From: Cyprinodon diabolis
Taxonomy: Eukaryota > Chordata > Actinopteri > Cyprinodontiformes > Cyprinodontidae
Length of the DNA stretch: 64,000 nucleotides
Assembly: GCA_030533445.1 (NCBI GenBank)
Contig: CM060068.1
Location: 16,459,479-16,523,478 of the forward strand
Direction of reading: 5' to 3'
Positions 46,866 through 56,735 of this stretch are shown here, one piece after another. The position numbers and the translations under genes were made by a program. The notes below the pieces were generated by a model. That model ran no database searches, had not been told where the DNA came from, and saw nothing but the letters and a program-made list of their open reading frames with translations. Numbering within the stretch: position 1 is the first letter of the stretch; the number at the start of each line of letters is the position of its first letter.

Positions 46866-48477
46866 CAGGTGCTGGTCATAAAATTAGAATATCATGAAAA
46901 AGTAGATTGATTTCAGTAATTCCATTTAAAAAGTGAAACTTGTATATTATATTCATACATTACATACAAACTCATATATTTCAGATGTTTATTTTGTTTA
47001 ATTTTGATGATTACAAATGACAACAAATGAAAATCTCAAATTCATCATATCAGAAAATTAGAATATTACTGAAGACCAATAAAAACAAAGGATTTATAGA
47101 AATGTTGGCCAACTGAAAAGTATGAACATGAAAAGTATGAGCATGTACAGCACTCAGTATTTAGTTGGGCCTCCTTTGGCCTGTATTACTGCAGCAATGC
47201 GGCGTGGCATGGAGTCGATCAGTCTGTGGCACTGCTCAGGTGTTATGATAGCCCAGGTTGCTCTAATAGTGGCTTTTAGCTCTTCTGAATTGTTGGGTCT
47301 GGTGTATTGCATCTTCTTCTTCACAATACCCCATAGATTTTCTATGGGGTTAAGGTCAGGAGAGTTTGCTGGCCAATTAAGAACAGGGATACCATGGTCC
47401 TTCAACCAGGTACTGGTAGCTTTGGCACTGTGTGCAGGTGCCAAGTCCTGTTGGAAAATGAAATCTGCATCTCCAAAAAGTTGGTCAGCTGCAGGAAGCA
47501 TGAAGTGCTCTAAAACTTCCTGGTATGTGGCTGCGTTGACCCTGGACCTCAGAAAACACAATGGACCAACACCAGCAGATGACATGGCACCCCAAACCAT
47601 CACTGACTGTGGAAACTTTACACTGGACTTCAAGCAACGTGGATGAAGTGCCTCTCTTCTTTTCCTCCAGACTCTGGGACCTTGATTTCCAAAGGAAATG
47701 CAAAATTTACTTTCATCAGAGAACATGACTTTGGACCACTCACCAGCAGTCCAGTCCTGTTTCTCTTTAGCCCAGGCAAGACGCTTCTGACGCTGTCTGT
47801 GGTTCAAGAGTGGCTTGACACAAGGAATGCGACAGCAGAAACCCATGTCTTTCATACGTCTGTGTGTGGTGGTTCTTGAAGCACTCACTCCAGCTGCAGT
47901 CCACTCTTTGTGAATCTCCCCCACATTTTTGAATGGGTTTTGTTTCACAATCCTCTCCAGGGTGCGGTTATCTCTCTTGCTTGTACACTTTTTTCGACCA
48001 CATCTTTTCCTTCCCTTCGCCTCTCTATTAATGTGCTTGGACACTGAGCTCTGTGAACAGCCAGCCTCTTTAGCGATGACCTTTTGTGTCTTGCCCTCCT
48101 TGTGCAAGGTGTCGATGGTCGTCTTTTGGACAACTGTCAAGTCAGCAGTCTTCCCCATGATTGTGTAGCCTATAGAACTAGACTGAAAGACCATTTAAAG
48201 GCTTTTGCAGGTGGTTTGAGTTAATTAGCTGATTAGAGTGTGGCACCAGGGGCCATCAATTTTGAACCTTTTCACAATATTCTAATTTTCTGATATGATG
48301 AATTTGAGATTTTCATTTGTTGTCATTTGTAATCATCAAAATTAAACAAAATAAACATCTGAAATATATGAGTTTGTATGTAATGTATGAATATAATATA
48401 CAAGTTTCACTTTTTAAATGGAATTACTGAAATCAATCTACTTTTTCATGATATTCTAATTTTATGACCAGCACCTG
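46866..48477 (-). mobile_element. Complete Tc1-like DNA transposon, 1612 bp
   Basis: Bounded by TA on both sides (46864-46865 and 48478-48479). Terminal inverted repeats are 202 bp each (46866-47067 and 48276-48477) and identical by eye, starting CAGGTGCTGGTCATAAAATT. The interior holds one uninterrupted transposase gene on the - strand. Lack of decay suggests a recent insertion. Confidence 0.95.
47154..48158 (-). CDS. Tc1-like transposase, 334 aa, apparently intact
   Basis: Catalyses cut-and-paste transposition into TA sites. Reading from MGKTADLTVVQKTTIDTLHK: an N-terminal paired-type DNA-binding region (about residues 1-110, with CSQSSVSKHINRE as a helix-turn-helix and GRKRCGRKK as the basic linker), then the DDE catalytic core with D148 in FSDESK, D238 in FQQDLAPAH and E273 in DLNPIENLWG. 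Spacing between the second Asp and Glu is 34 residues, the DD34E signature. The C-terminus is QAKGGPTKY. The frame is open 12 codons upstream (MVFQSSSIGYTI, from 48194), but the MGK start matches the family. No stop or frameshift seen. Confidence 0.95.
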   Translation of the reverse strand: MGKTADLTVVQKTTIDTLHKEGKTQKVIAKEAGCSQSSVSKHINREAKGRKRCGRKKCTSKRDNRTLERIVKQNPFKNVGEIHKEWTAAGVSASRTTTHRRMKDMGFCCRIPCVKPLLNHRQRQKRLAWAKEKQDWTAGEWSKVMFSDESKFCISFGNQGPRVWRKRREALHPRCLKSSVKFPQSVMVWGAMSSAGVGPLCFLRSRVNAATYQEVLEHFMLPAADQLFGDADFIFQQDLAPAHSAKATSTWLKDHGIPVLNWPANSPDLNPIENLWGIVKKKMQYTRPNNSEELKATIRATWAIITPEQCHRLIDSMPRRIAAVIQAKGGPTKY

Positions 48478-48726
48478 TATGTAATACTCTGCTACTGCCT
48501 CATCTGGTGTAAGTATCCTCTAGGGACAGTCGGCTTGAATTTGTTATTTTCTGAGCCATTCATACCATCCTTCTCTAAGCTATCTTGTCCAAAACTGAGC
48601 AGTTCCTATGCCAGTAGGTTATGGAGGGGGTCAGTGTGCTCTTTACCACACACCTGTAAAAAGGTCATAAGGACTACTGGAGCCTGACAGAATATATATA
48701 TATATATTTTTTTTGTCCCCTTAGAA

Positions 48727-48917
48727 CAGTGGTCTCCAACCCTGGTCCTCAAGATCTACTGTCCTACAGATTGTAGATGCATCCCTGCTTCAACACAGCT
48801 GAATCAAATGATTGATTACCTTTTCAAGCCATTCATTTAATTAAGCTGTGTTGAAGCAGGGATGCATCTAAAATCTGTAGGACAGTAGATCTTGAGGACC
48901 AGGGTTGGAGACCACTG
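48727..48917. mobile_element. hAT-type MITE, 191 bp, long inverted repeats
   Basis: The left arm CAGTGGTCTCCAACCCTGGT...GATGCATCCCTGCTTCAACA and the right arm are inverted repeats of about 75 bp that nearly meet in the middle. The exact 8-bp target duplication CCTTAGAA lies at 48719-48726 and 48918-48925. Confidence 0.92.
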
Positions 48918-48939
48918 CCTTAGAAAGTAATAGCTTCCT

Positions 48940-49560
48940 TAGAAGTACAAGCAGCCTCGTCCGGGAAACACACAGCCAGGCAGATGAGGTCAGAGCCAGC
49001 TCCCAGGTCACAGTATGAAGATAGCATTCCGTTAGTAATAGTAAGAGAAACAGGTCTACACTGAAAAACAGGCTAAGCTCCAACATCTGTAAACAAATAT
49101 GTTGATGGCAGCAGTAAGACTGATATTCCTCCGGGACGTTGTCAGAGCCAAACTGGAACAAAGCAAGTGAAGCTAAACTCATAAGAAAAAGCAGCGAGAG
49201 TATAAAGTAAGAATGTAAGGTTGAACTAACAATTACGAAAAGATTACAGTTACGAAAGAATGGAAGAATAAAGATAGAATGAAGCAGAATGATGAAAAAT
49301 GGGTCCTTATGTCCTCCAGCAGCCTAAGTCTATAGCAGCATAATTGTAGAGATAGCTCAGAATAACCTGAGCCACTCTAATTATAAGCTTTATTAAAAAG
49401 GTATTTTTTTTATCTAGCCTTAAAAGTAGAGAGGGTGTCTGCCTCTCAGACTAAAACTGGTATTGGTTCCACTGGAAAGGAGTCTGATAAATAAAAGATC
49501 TGCCTCCCAACTTCTTTGTATAGGAATCACTAGTAAACCTTTCCTTTACAGACCTTTTCT
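48940..49560 (-). mobile_element. Decayed LINE 3' region
   Basis: On the + strand, ATAGAATGAAGCAGAATGATG, AGCAGCATAATTGTAGAGAT, AACCTGAGCCACT and AAAAGATCTGCCTCCCA match the tail of the LINE at 52395-54000. It keeps only 3' UTR and the last coding bases. Confidence 0.7.
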
Positions 49561-50077
49561 TCCAGTGAATATATTGGATTTTATCTACATCTATTCCCAC
49601 ATTTTCCTTGAAAATGCTCAGTTATAGTTTAGTATATTATTGCTGTAGTTCAGAAAGTTCATCCCTGGTTTTCACCAAAGAATTACCCATGATGGTGGGT
49701 TTCAGGCATTTTGAATTCACAAAGTATCGCTTATGTAAATGCTTTCCCCTGTATCATTATATTTCAGTAATCTGATATTAACCTTAAAGACTTAAACCAC
49801 TCTTCCATGACAGACATGAGGGTCTTTTGTTTGAATAAAAGAAATAAAATACAAAAATATCCAGAGTAAGAGAAACTACGGCCTATGATTATGTAAAGGT
49901 TTTATATAATCTAAGCCTTCCAAAATTCTGTGTAGGCATATATATGAAGACCTATTTCAGATAAAAATGTTGGCACTCCTGATTATTCACTGTTATCAAA
50001 TATGCAATTTTTCTGAAACAAAATGCAGTGCCATCTCTCCTCAAGTTGGTAACAGCTCTCATGACATCACCTTAGAG
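49561..50077. other. Intergenic, nothing recognised
   Basis: AT-rich, no ORF or repeat identified. Confidence 0.5.
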
Positions 50078-50166
50078 CAGCGGTCCCCGACCACCGGGTC
50101 ACGGACCGGTACTGGCCGGGGGTCATTTGGTATCCGGCCGCACAGAAAAAAAAAAAAAATATATAT

Positions 50167-50215
<49 letters not shown>

Positions 50216-50597
50216 CAACGATAAGAGTCTGGGTGATGTTTTATTTTGAAAAATATAAAAAAATGCTGTATTCTCTCCCAATTACATCAGACGGTGCATC
50301 TGTGCCTCTTGACACAGGTTAATTCAGTTCAAGATGCATCCTATCTATAACATCCTATCTTTGTGAAGCGGGATTTTCTGCGGTTACAGCAACCAAAACA
50401 AAGCTACGAAGCAGACTGGACATCAGGAGCACACTTCGTCTGTCATTTTCTCCAATTACGCCTAGATGGGACCGGCTTGTTTGTATTTGATTTTATGCCC
50501 GTCGTATCATTCCCCCCCACCACGGACCTCTATATCTCAGACAATATTTTGTCTGAGATATAGAGGTCCGTGGTGCAAAAAAGGTTGGGGACCGCTG
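50078..50597 (+). mobile_element. Internally deleted hAT element with transposase C-terminal scrap, 520 bp
   Basis: Ends CAGCGGTCCCCGACC and GGTTGGGGACCGCTG are inverted repeats, flanked by the exact 8-bp duplication CCTTAGAG (50070-50077 and 50598-50605). Bases about 50363-50477 encode CEAGFSAVTATKTKLRSRLD then RSTLRLSFSPITPRWDRL, the C-terminal region of a hAT transposase of the ZBED5/SCAND3-like type. An (AT)n run and a 58-nt hairpin (50518-50575) are inside. Non-autonomous. Confidence 0.9.
50518..50575. repeat. Perfect hairpin, 27-nt arms, 4-nt loop
   Basis: Left arm starts CACCACGGACCTCTATATCT, loop TATT, right arm ends GATATAGAGGTCCGTGGTG. It lies just inside the right end of the hAT element. 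Confidence 0.95.
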
Positions 50598-51429
50598 CCT
50601 TAGAGCATAGTATCATGTCATGGTGAGTAGGATCTTCTTTAGAAAGTTTGAACAAAGGCAAAGGGCTCTTATAGCCAAAAAAAAAAACAAAAAACATATT
50701 TAACGATTTAGACATTCAGGTTTCATTCCGCTGTGGGTGTGTTGTGACCTGGCCAGGTGCAACAGGTCAAGGTAGGGGCTTCCTGAAGGGGACAGGTGAT
50801 TGCCATTCTACTTAGTAAGGTGAGAGGCGTTAAGGTTTCAGGATCCGGTGGGGAGGGATTGCTTTTCAGAAACCAGATTTCATGAGGATTACTCAGACAT
50901 GCATCGATCAAGCAAAATACTTTCGACTAAAAATTGTGCCTAATTTTAATTAAGGAAAAGAATTATAACGCATTTAAAGGTAAAAAAAAAATAAATCCCC
51001 TAAAAAATTATTTCTGCTAAGGAAAATCCTGAAAACGTTTCCATAAAGTTAAAACTGTGACCCAGCAGCTCACATAGGATGGACCGTTTAAATGAAGAAC
51101 TTAAAAAGCACTTACAATTTCTATGTTTTATAGAGTAGTGCATCTTTGAGAAAATTAAATTGATTCATTCGGGTGGTATAATGATCTTTGATCAGCATTC
51201 AGCGATACACTGGTGTAAAAAATTAACACTGCAATAACGTTATGATCTCTGGTAGGTAAGTATTCACACGGCTTAATCAATTTGCATGTTTTAAATTTTT
51301 TTACCATTGCAATGATGACTTGTTTATTTTAGGAGGGAAGGCTACTCCCAGGACTGACCTTCTGACTCCAGCTCTCAACAGCTTTCTGAGGAATTAGAGA
51401 CACTAATGCGCTTTTCTGACCGGACAGGA

Positions 51430-52394
51430 AGTGTTAGCACTCCAGGTGAGGCTACATAAGATAAAGAGTTCCCTTCTCCCCCCTGAAATCCATCACCATC
51501 TCCTTAGTCTTCTACACATTGATACAGAAGTTATTGGCTGTGTCTCAATGTCCTCACCAACCCCTAAAACCCTCAATCACTACATAAAGTGGGCACTATA
51601 TAGTGGACTTTATAGTGAACTCAGTTAACGGTCCGTTCAGAAAGATGATCACTAGTTGTAACTCTCTGTTGGTCACATAACTCCATCTCCCTGCATGTTG
51701 CCTGCGCCATCCTTGTTCTTTCTCACTGCCACTCCAAATTCCATAATGCTTTGCGAAGACAGCTCTTGCAAAGCATTCTGGGATATATCTGCTTGTCTAG
51801 TGACCATGGCTGTACACTACTTTTTAAGGTGCATTGTGGGAAATGTAGAGTCCACAACTTTTTTTTATCCATTGGACATTCTGACACTCATCTAAAATGG
51901 CATAACCACTATATAGTGATTAGGTCGGACGTTCAGACACACCCATTGTCTTGGCTTGACCAGATGTTCAACCTCCTCTTTGCATTTGGTCTCCTCATTA
52001 TTTGTGATGCTTCCCACTACAGCTATGTCATTTGTAAATTTTAATATATAGCAGTTGTGGGGTCTAGCTGAGTACTTATATGTCAGAGTAAACAGGAGGG
52101 GCCTCAGCACACAGCCCTGGGGCATGTTAAAGGCTGTGGGTGACAGCATTGTGGATCCTGACAGTCTGTGGACTGTTGTTCAGGAAGTCCAGGACCCAGT
52201 GCTCCAGTCTAGGAATCAGTCCAAAAGAGAACACTAATGAATAATGACTGTTAGATGATGGTGTTGAGGACCAAGGATAAATCAGGAAGAGCAGATTGTT
52301 GTATGAGATTGTGCTCTCCAGGTAGATGAGAGCTGTATGGACCACTGATGACATGGCATCAACAGTTGATAATTCCCCCCTTTGGGTGTACTGA
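51430..52394 (-). mobile_element. Decayed LINE reverse-transcriptase fragment, split by a MITE
   Basis: On the - strand 52150-51950 encodes MPQGCVLRPLLFTLTYKY, then FTNDIAVVGSITNNEE (degraded reverse-transcriptase catalytic box, FADD-type changed to FTND). The continuation (CCATCTCCTTAGTCTTCTAC on +) appears at 51490-51530 on the other side of the MITE at 51536-51945. Frameshifts and stops are present. Confidence 0.72.
51536..51945. mobile_element. MITE nested in LINE, about 410 bp
   Basis: Left end GGCTGTGTCTCAATGTCC and right end GGACGTTCAGACACACCC are imperfect inverted repeats. Interior CACTATATAGTG motifs repeat near both ends (about 51596 and 51908). LINE sequence resumes on either side. 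Superfamily uncertain. Confidence 0.6.
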
Positions 52395-54000
52395 TGCATG
52401 TCCAGGGTGGTGTCAAAGCCAAACAGGAACAGACAAGGCAAAGCTACTATAAGAAAAAGCAGAAGGAGCATAACATTAGAGATTGAACTAACAAATTCTA
52501 CAGAGTTGGAGAATAGAGATAGAATGAAGCAGAATGATGAAATGGGAGTTCATTTGTCCTCCAGAAGTCTAAGCCTATAGCAGCATAACTATAGAGATAG
52601 CTCAGGATAACCTGAGCCACTATAACTAAAAGCTTTATCAAAAAGGAAAGTTTTTTGTTTACCCCTAAAATTAAACAGGGTGTCTGCCTCACACAAAATG
52701 ATAGTTGGTTCCACAGAAGAGGAGCCTGCTAACTAAAAGATCTGCCTCCCATTCTACTTTTAGAAATTCTAGGAACCACTAGTAAACCTGCAGATTGAGA
52801 GCAAAGTGCTCTGTTAGGAACATAAAGAACAATCATATCTCTGATATAAGGTGGTGCTTGGCTATTTAAGGCTTTTTAAGTGAATAGGAGGATTTTAAAT
52901 TATATTCTGGATTTAACAGGAAGCCAATAAAGAGAAGCTAGGATAGGAGCGATATGATCATTCTTTTTCATTTTCATCAGAACTCTGGCTGCAGCATTTT
53001 GGATCAGCTGAATACTTTTAACTACAGTTTGTGGACTTCCTGGTTGTAACGAATTACAATAGTCCAGCCTTGAAGTAACAAATGCATGGACTAAATTCTC
53101 AGCATCACCTCATGACAGGATATTTCAAATTCTTTGCAATATTCCTCAGATGAAAGAAGGAAATTCTATAAACCTCTTTGATATGTGATTTAAATGAGAG
53201 ATCCTAACCAAAAAATAACATCAAGATCTTTTACTTTGTTATCTGAGGTCCGCTTAATCCCATCCAAATGAAGTGATTGACTAATTAGCTTATTTTTATA
53301 AGACTCTGGTCCAAAGACTCTAACTTCTGTTTTGTCTGCATTCATGGGCAGAAAATTAAGAGTCATCCAGGTTTTTATATCTTCAAGATATGCTTCTGAT
53401 CTATGTAATGGGTTAGCTTCATCTGGATTTATAAACAGATATAGCTGAGTATCATCAGCATAACAGTGGAAATTAATCCTATGCCGTCTAATAATTCTAT
53501 CGATTGAGAGCATATATATGTATGATCCCTGTGGTACTCCACAGGTAACACTTGAGCATGAAGAATATTTGCCAAAATGCTAACATAATTGTCATTAATG
53601 TGAACAAACTGAAATTGATCACATAGATAAGATTTAATACAGTCTAGTGATGTTCCTTTAATTCCTATAATTAGTCTTTCTAAAATAATATTGTGATCAA
53701 CTGTATCAAATGCAGCACTGAGATCTAATAGGACAAGTACAGATACAGGTCTATTATATAAGGCCATTAAAATATCATTAGTGACTCTCACCAGAGCTGT
53801 TTCAGTGCTATGATGAGCTCTAAAACCAGACTGAAACTATTCAAATGTTCATTATGGTGTGAATGGTCACACACTTCTTTGGCAAGTACTTTCTCAAAGT
53901 TTTAGGTAAGAAAGGACAATTGGATATAGGTCTATAATTGTCCAAGTCATCTGGGTCAAGAGACAGTTTCTTAAGTAAAGGATTAATTACAGCAACCTTA
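52395..54000 (-). pseudogene. Decayed LINE ORF2 (reverse transcriptase)
   Basis: In - strand order: NPLLKKLSLDPDDLDNYRPI (about 53985), LVLLDLSAAFDTVDHNI (about 53730), an intact catalytic box CYADDTQLYL (about 53460), DIKTWMTLNFLPMNADKTEV (about 53370), then degraded C-terminal coding sequence (tract near 53040) and a 3' UTR to about 52395. Separate frames must be joined to read it, so it is dead. Its tail matches the remnant at 48940-49560. Confidence 0.85.
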
Positions 54001-54090
54001 ACAGCATTGTGGAACCTGACAGTCCGTGGACTGTTGTTCAGGAAGACAGTCAACTGACAGCCGGTCAACGGCCCAGCAGCGCCCAAAAAA
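54001..54090 (-). mobile_element. Second LINE scrap fused to the 5' side of the preceding copy
   Basis: CAGCATTGTGGAACCTGACA then GTGGACTGTTGTTCAGGAAG here is nearly the same as 52146-52190 in the other LINE. It marks a junction between two LINE-derived sequences. Confidence 0.6.
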
Positions 54091-56199
54091 GTGTCCTCCT
54101 TTTCAGAAACCCAAATTTGGTCACCCTGGCCACTGTACTACAATGTAAGTTGCCCTCAAATTAATTGAGGTTTGGTTTGTTACTTCACAAATTGTGAAAA
54201 AGTTATTGGAGTGCAAATTCACCGAATCTCTACCTGCACACATAGATGCAGTTTGGAAAAACCACCAGCAGCAACATTTACTGCTCAACTCAGGATGTTC
54301 CACCTTCTGCAGTAACTACTGGTCATCTTCTATACCAATATCATTTTATTTTTCCTATATTAGCTCAACTTAATGTTTTGTCACATCCACAAAACAAAAC
54401 AGGTCCAAACTGCAATCAACAACTAGGTCTGCAGACAAGATAATCTGGGTTGACCTTTCCTCCATCCAAGACCAGGATCGAAAAAGGTAATCTAGGATCT
54501 CTGAAAGGTTTACACAACCTTCAAAAGAGCAGTTTAGAGCACCTTCTGGGCAACATTATAGAGCACTATTTGCAAAACCCTACCGCTACAGAGACAGAGT
54601 TTTTCCTGCGGGTTCCTCTGATGAAGATACAAAGAAAATACAAAACAAAACATATGTTACATACATGGAAAGTATGCTTTGAACACTATAACAAAAGTCA
54701 GATTCCTTGATTGTACACAATCATGAGCAAATAAAGCAAATGATAACTTGTTTATTCTTGGCATAACAGTGTGTGCTGGGAAACACAGCACCTCAGTGAG
54801 CGTCACCACCACACTTAGGGTCCATGTGACGTACAAGCACAGTTAAACTGAGATATGGAGCAACTTTCAGCTGCTGGTGCCAGTAACAGAGACAAGGCCA
54901 GGAGTGCAAATTTGTCTCCTTAATTCTCATCTATATCTGTCTCAGCCCCAGTAGTGGAGCCCTGCCCCCACCACCAAGACGGGGAGAGGCCAGTGACGAT
55001 AGAAGTTCATAAACTCCTCTTAGCCCTTGCACCCCTTAGCCTGTACACACCCACCCGCTTGCTTTCGCTGACCCCATCTCCATGAGCGTAAGCCAGAGAA
55101 AACCCAGTCCCCCAGCTGTCATCCAGGCTCACTCATGGCACTCCACTGCATCTTCTGTCGAGCTTCCCCCTATAGAAACCTAGACCGGAGCTTGCACCTG
55201 TGCTGCAGTTCAATCTCAGCTCCATTATAGAATCTTAATGGATTCAGCAGCATGCTGGTGGAGCCAAACTTTATTAAGGTATTCTCCAAGGTTGACTTAT
55301 AGAAAGGAGGAAAGAAACATGTTTGTTTGCTATTGCATAAAACTTCATGTTCTGCTGCATGAACCAAAGTCTATAAAGATATACAAGTATACAGATTTTC
55401 TATAATGGTTGTTTAGTATATTATACATATAGCAGGTAGTGCAGTTCAATGACATTTATATATATAAAGTCAAAATGTTACAGAATAAAACACAAAACAT
55501 TACATTAGAGAATACATTTAAACCTCTTATGTCTAAATATACAACTACATCATCACTTCAAAGCTTCTTTGAAATATCCACTTGGGGGATGAGGTCAGAT
55601 CTTTAAGTGGAACAACAAGCTGTTGTTCATAAAAGGCAACTGTAGAGACTTTGTTTGCCATTTTGAAATAATAAATTATCTGATAAAGCGGAGTGGAAAC
55701 CACAGTTTTCAGTGTATGATTCATAACACATTTCAATGGTTGTTTATTGCATGACGCTATTGCATTACAGGATGCTTTGTTTTCAAGGATTTATGCTTTT
55801 GGACAATAGTCTCTCAAAAATGTCTGTTTTTTTGCCTGCTTCTCAGAAGCAGATATAACATATGGGGGGAAGAATAGAGCTTTCTCATCATATAGATTGC
55901 TTTCCCTGACTTCCCCTGTTGCTCACCCGGAGGAGTTTTATTAAATCCTGCACCTCTGTAAACTTCATAGAATATACCCAAGATACTGGAATGAATAATG
56001 AAACTTATAGTTTGTTTTTGCAATGATAGCAGCTTTGAAAAACTTTAGTTGAATCATACCTACCGGAAAAAAGGGAACATGTAAGGTTTCCTGCTTCATA
56101 CATATATTTTTTGCTTTAATTTGTTGTTTTTTTTCCACATTTGTTTTATGGGTATTGTTTTTTTTGTTTTTTTTTTACTTTAATATTATTTCCTTCTTT
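54091..56199. other. Intergenic, no gene recognised
   Basis: 54430-54710 has an open frame (86 codons) of unknown nature. 54780-55260 is notably GC-richer (Pro/Ser-type composition) without a convincing ORF, possibly old transposon DNA. The rest is AT-rich. Confidence 0.4.
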
Positions 56200-56735
56200 A
56201 GAGAGTTCATCTTTTTAAAAGAAAGAAATATCAGCTGTGCTGCTGCCATCAACAACTTCGTTTACAGATGTTTGAGCTTGGCCTGTTTTTCAGTGTAGTC
56301 CTGTTTCTCTGACTGTGACTGGCTGTAAGGGCTCTCTTCATGCTCCGACATGGGAGCTGGCTCAGAGCTTGTATGCCTGGCTATGTGTTTCCTGGACGGG
56401 GCCCCCTGTGGAGCTGGTTTACAGTGGCCTTCTTACTGTATGTCTGCTTTTGTCTCTTTGAACCCCACTTGGCCTCGGCAGATGGCAGCTTACACTGAGC
56501 CTGGTTCTGCTGGAGGTTTCTTCCTGTTAAAATGGAGTTTTTCCTCTCCACTGCCGCTACAAGCATGCTTAGTGTGAGGGACTGCCTTCGAGTCAATGAG
56601 CCAACTGGTTTTCCTTAGATAGAAAGCTTTGAATCAACTTGACTGGATGAACTGGTTGAGTTGTAAAGTACCTTGAGATGACATGTGTTGTGAATTGGCG
56701 CTATAAAAATAAACTGAATTGAATTAAATTCTTGA
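56200..56735 (+). mobile_element. LINE 3' UTR with GAATTGAATT tail
   Basis: CCTCGGCAGATGGCAGCTTA, GAGCCTGGTTCTGCTGGAGG, AGTTTTTCCTCTCCACTG, AGTACCTTGAGATGACATG and GAATTGGCGCTATAAAAATA, ending AACTGAATTGAATT. This is a very common fish LINE tail. Related scraps at 9960 and 40600. Confidence 0.8.

Noticed and set aside
47122..47646. 174-codon open frame on the + strand
   Set aside because: Antisense shadow of the Tc1-like transposase.
54450..54710. 86-codon + strand frame as a host gene
   Set aside because: No recognisable domain, splice context or codon bias; surrounded by transposon debris.
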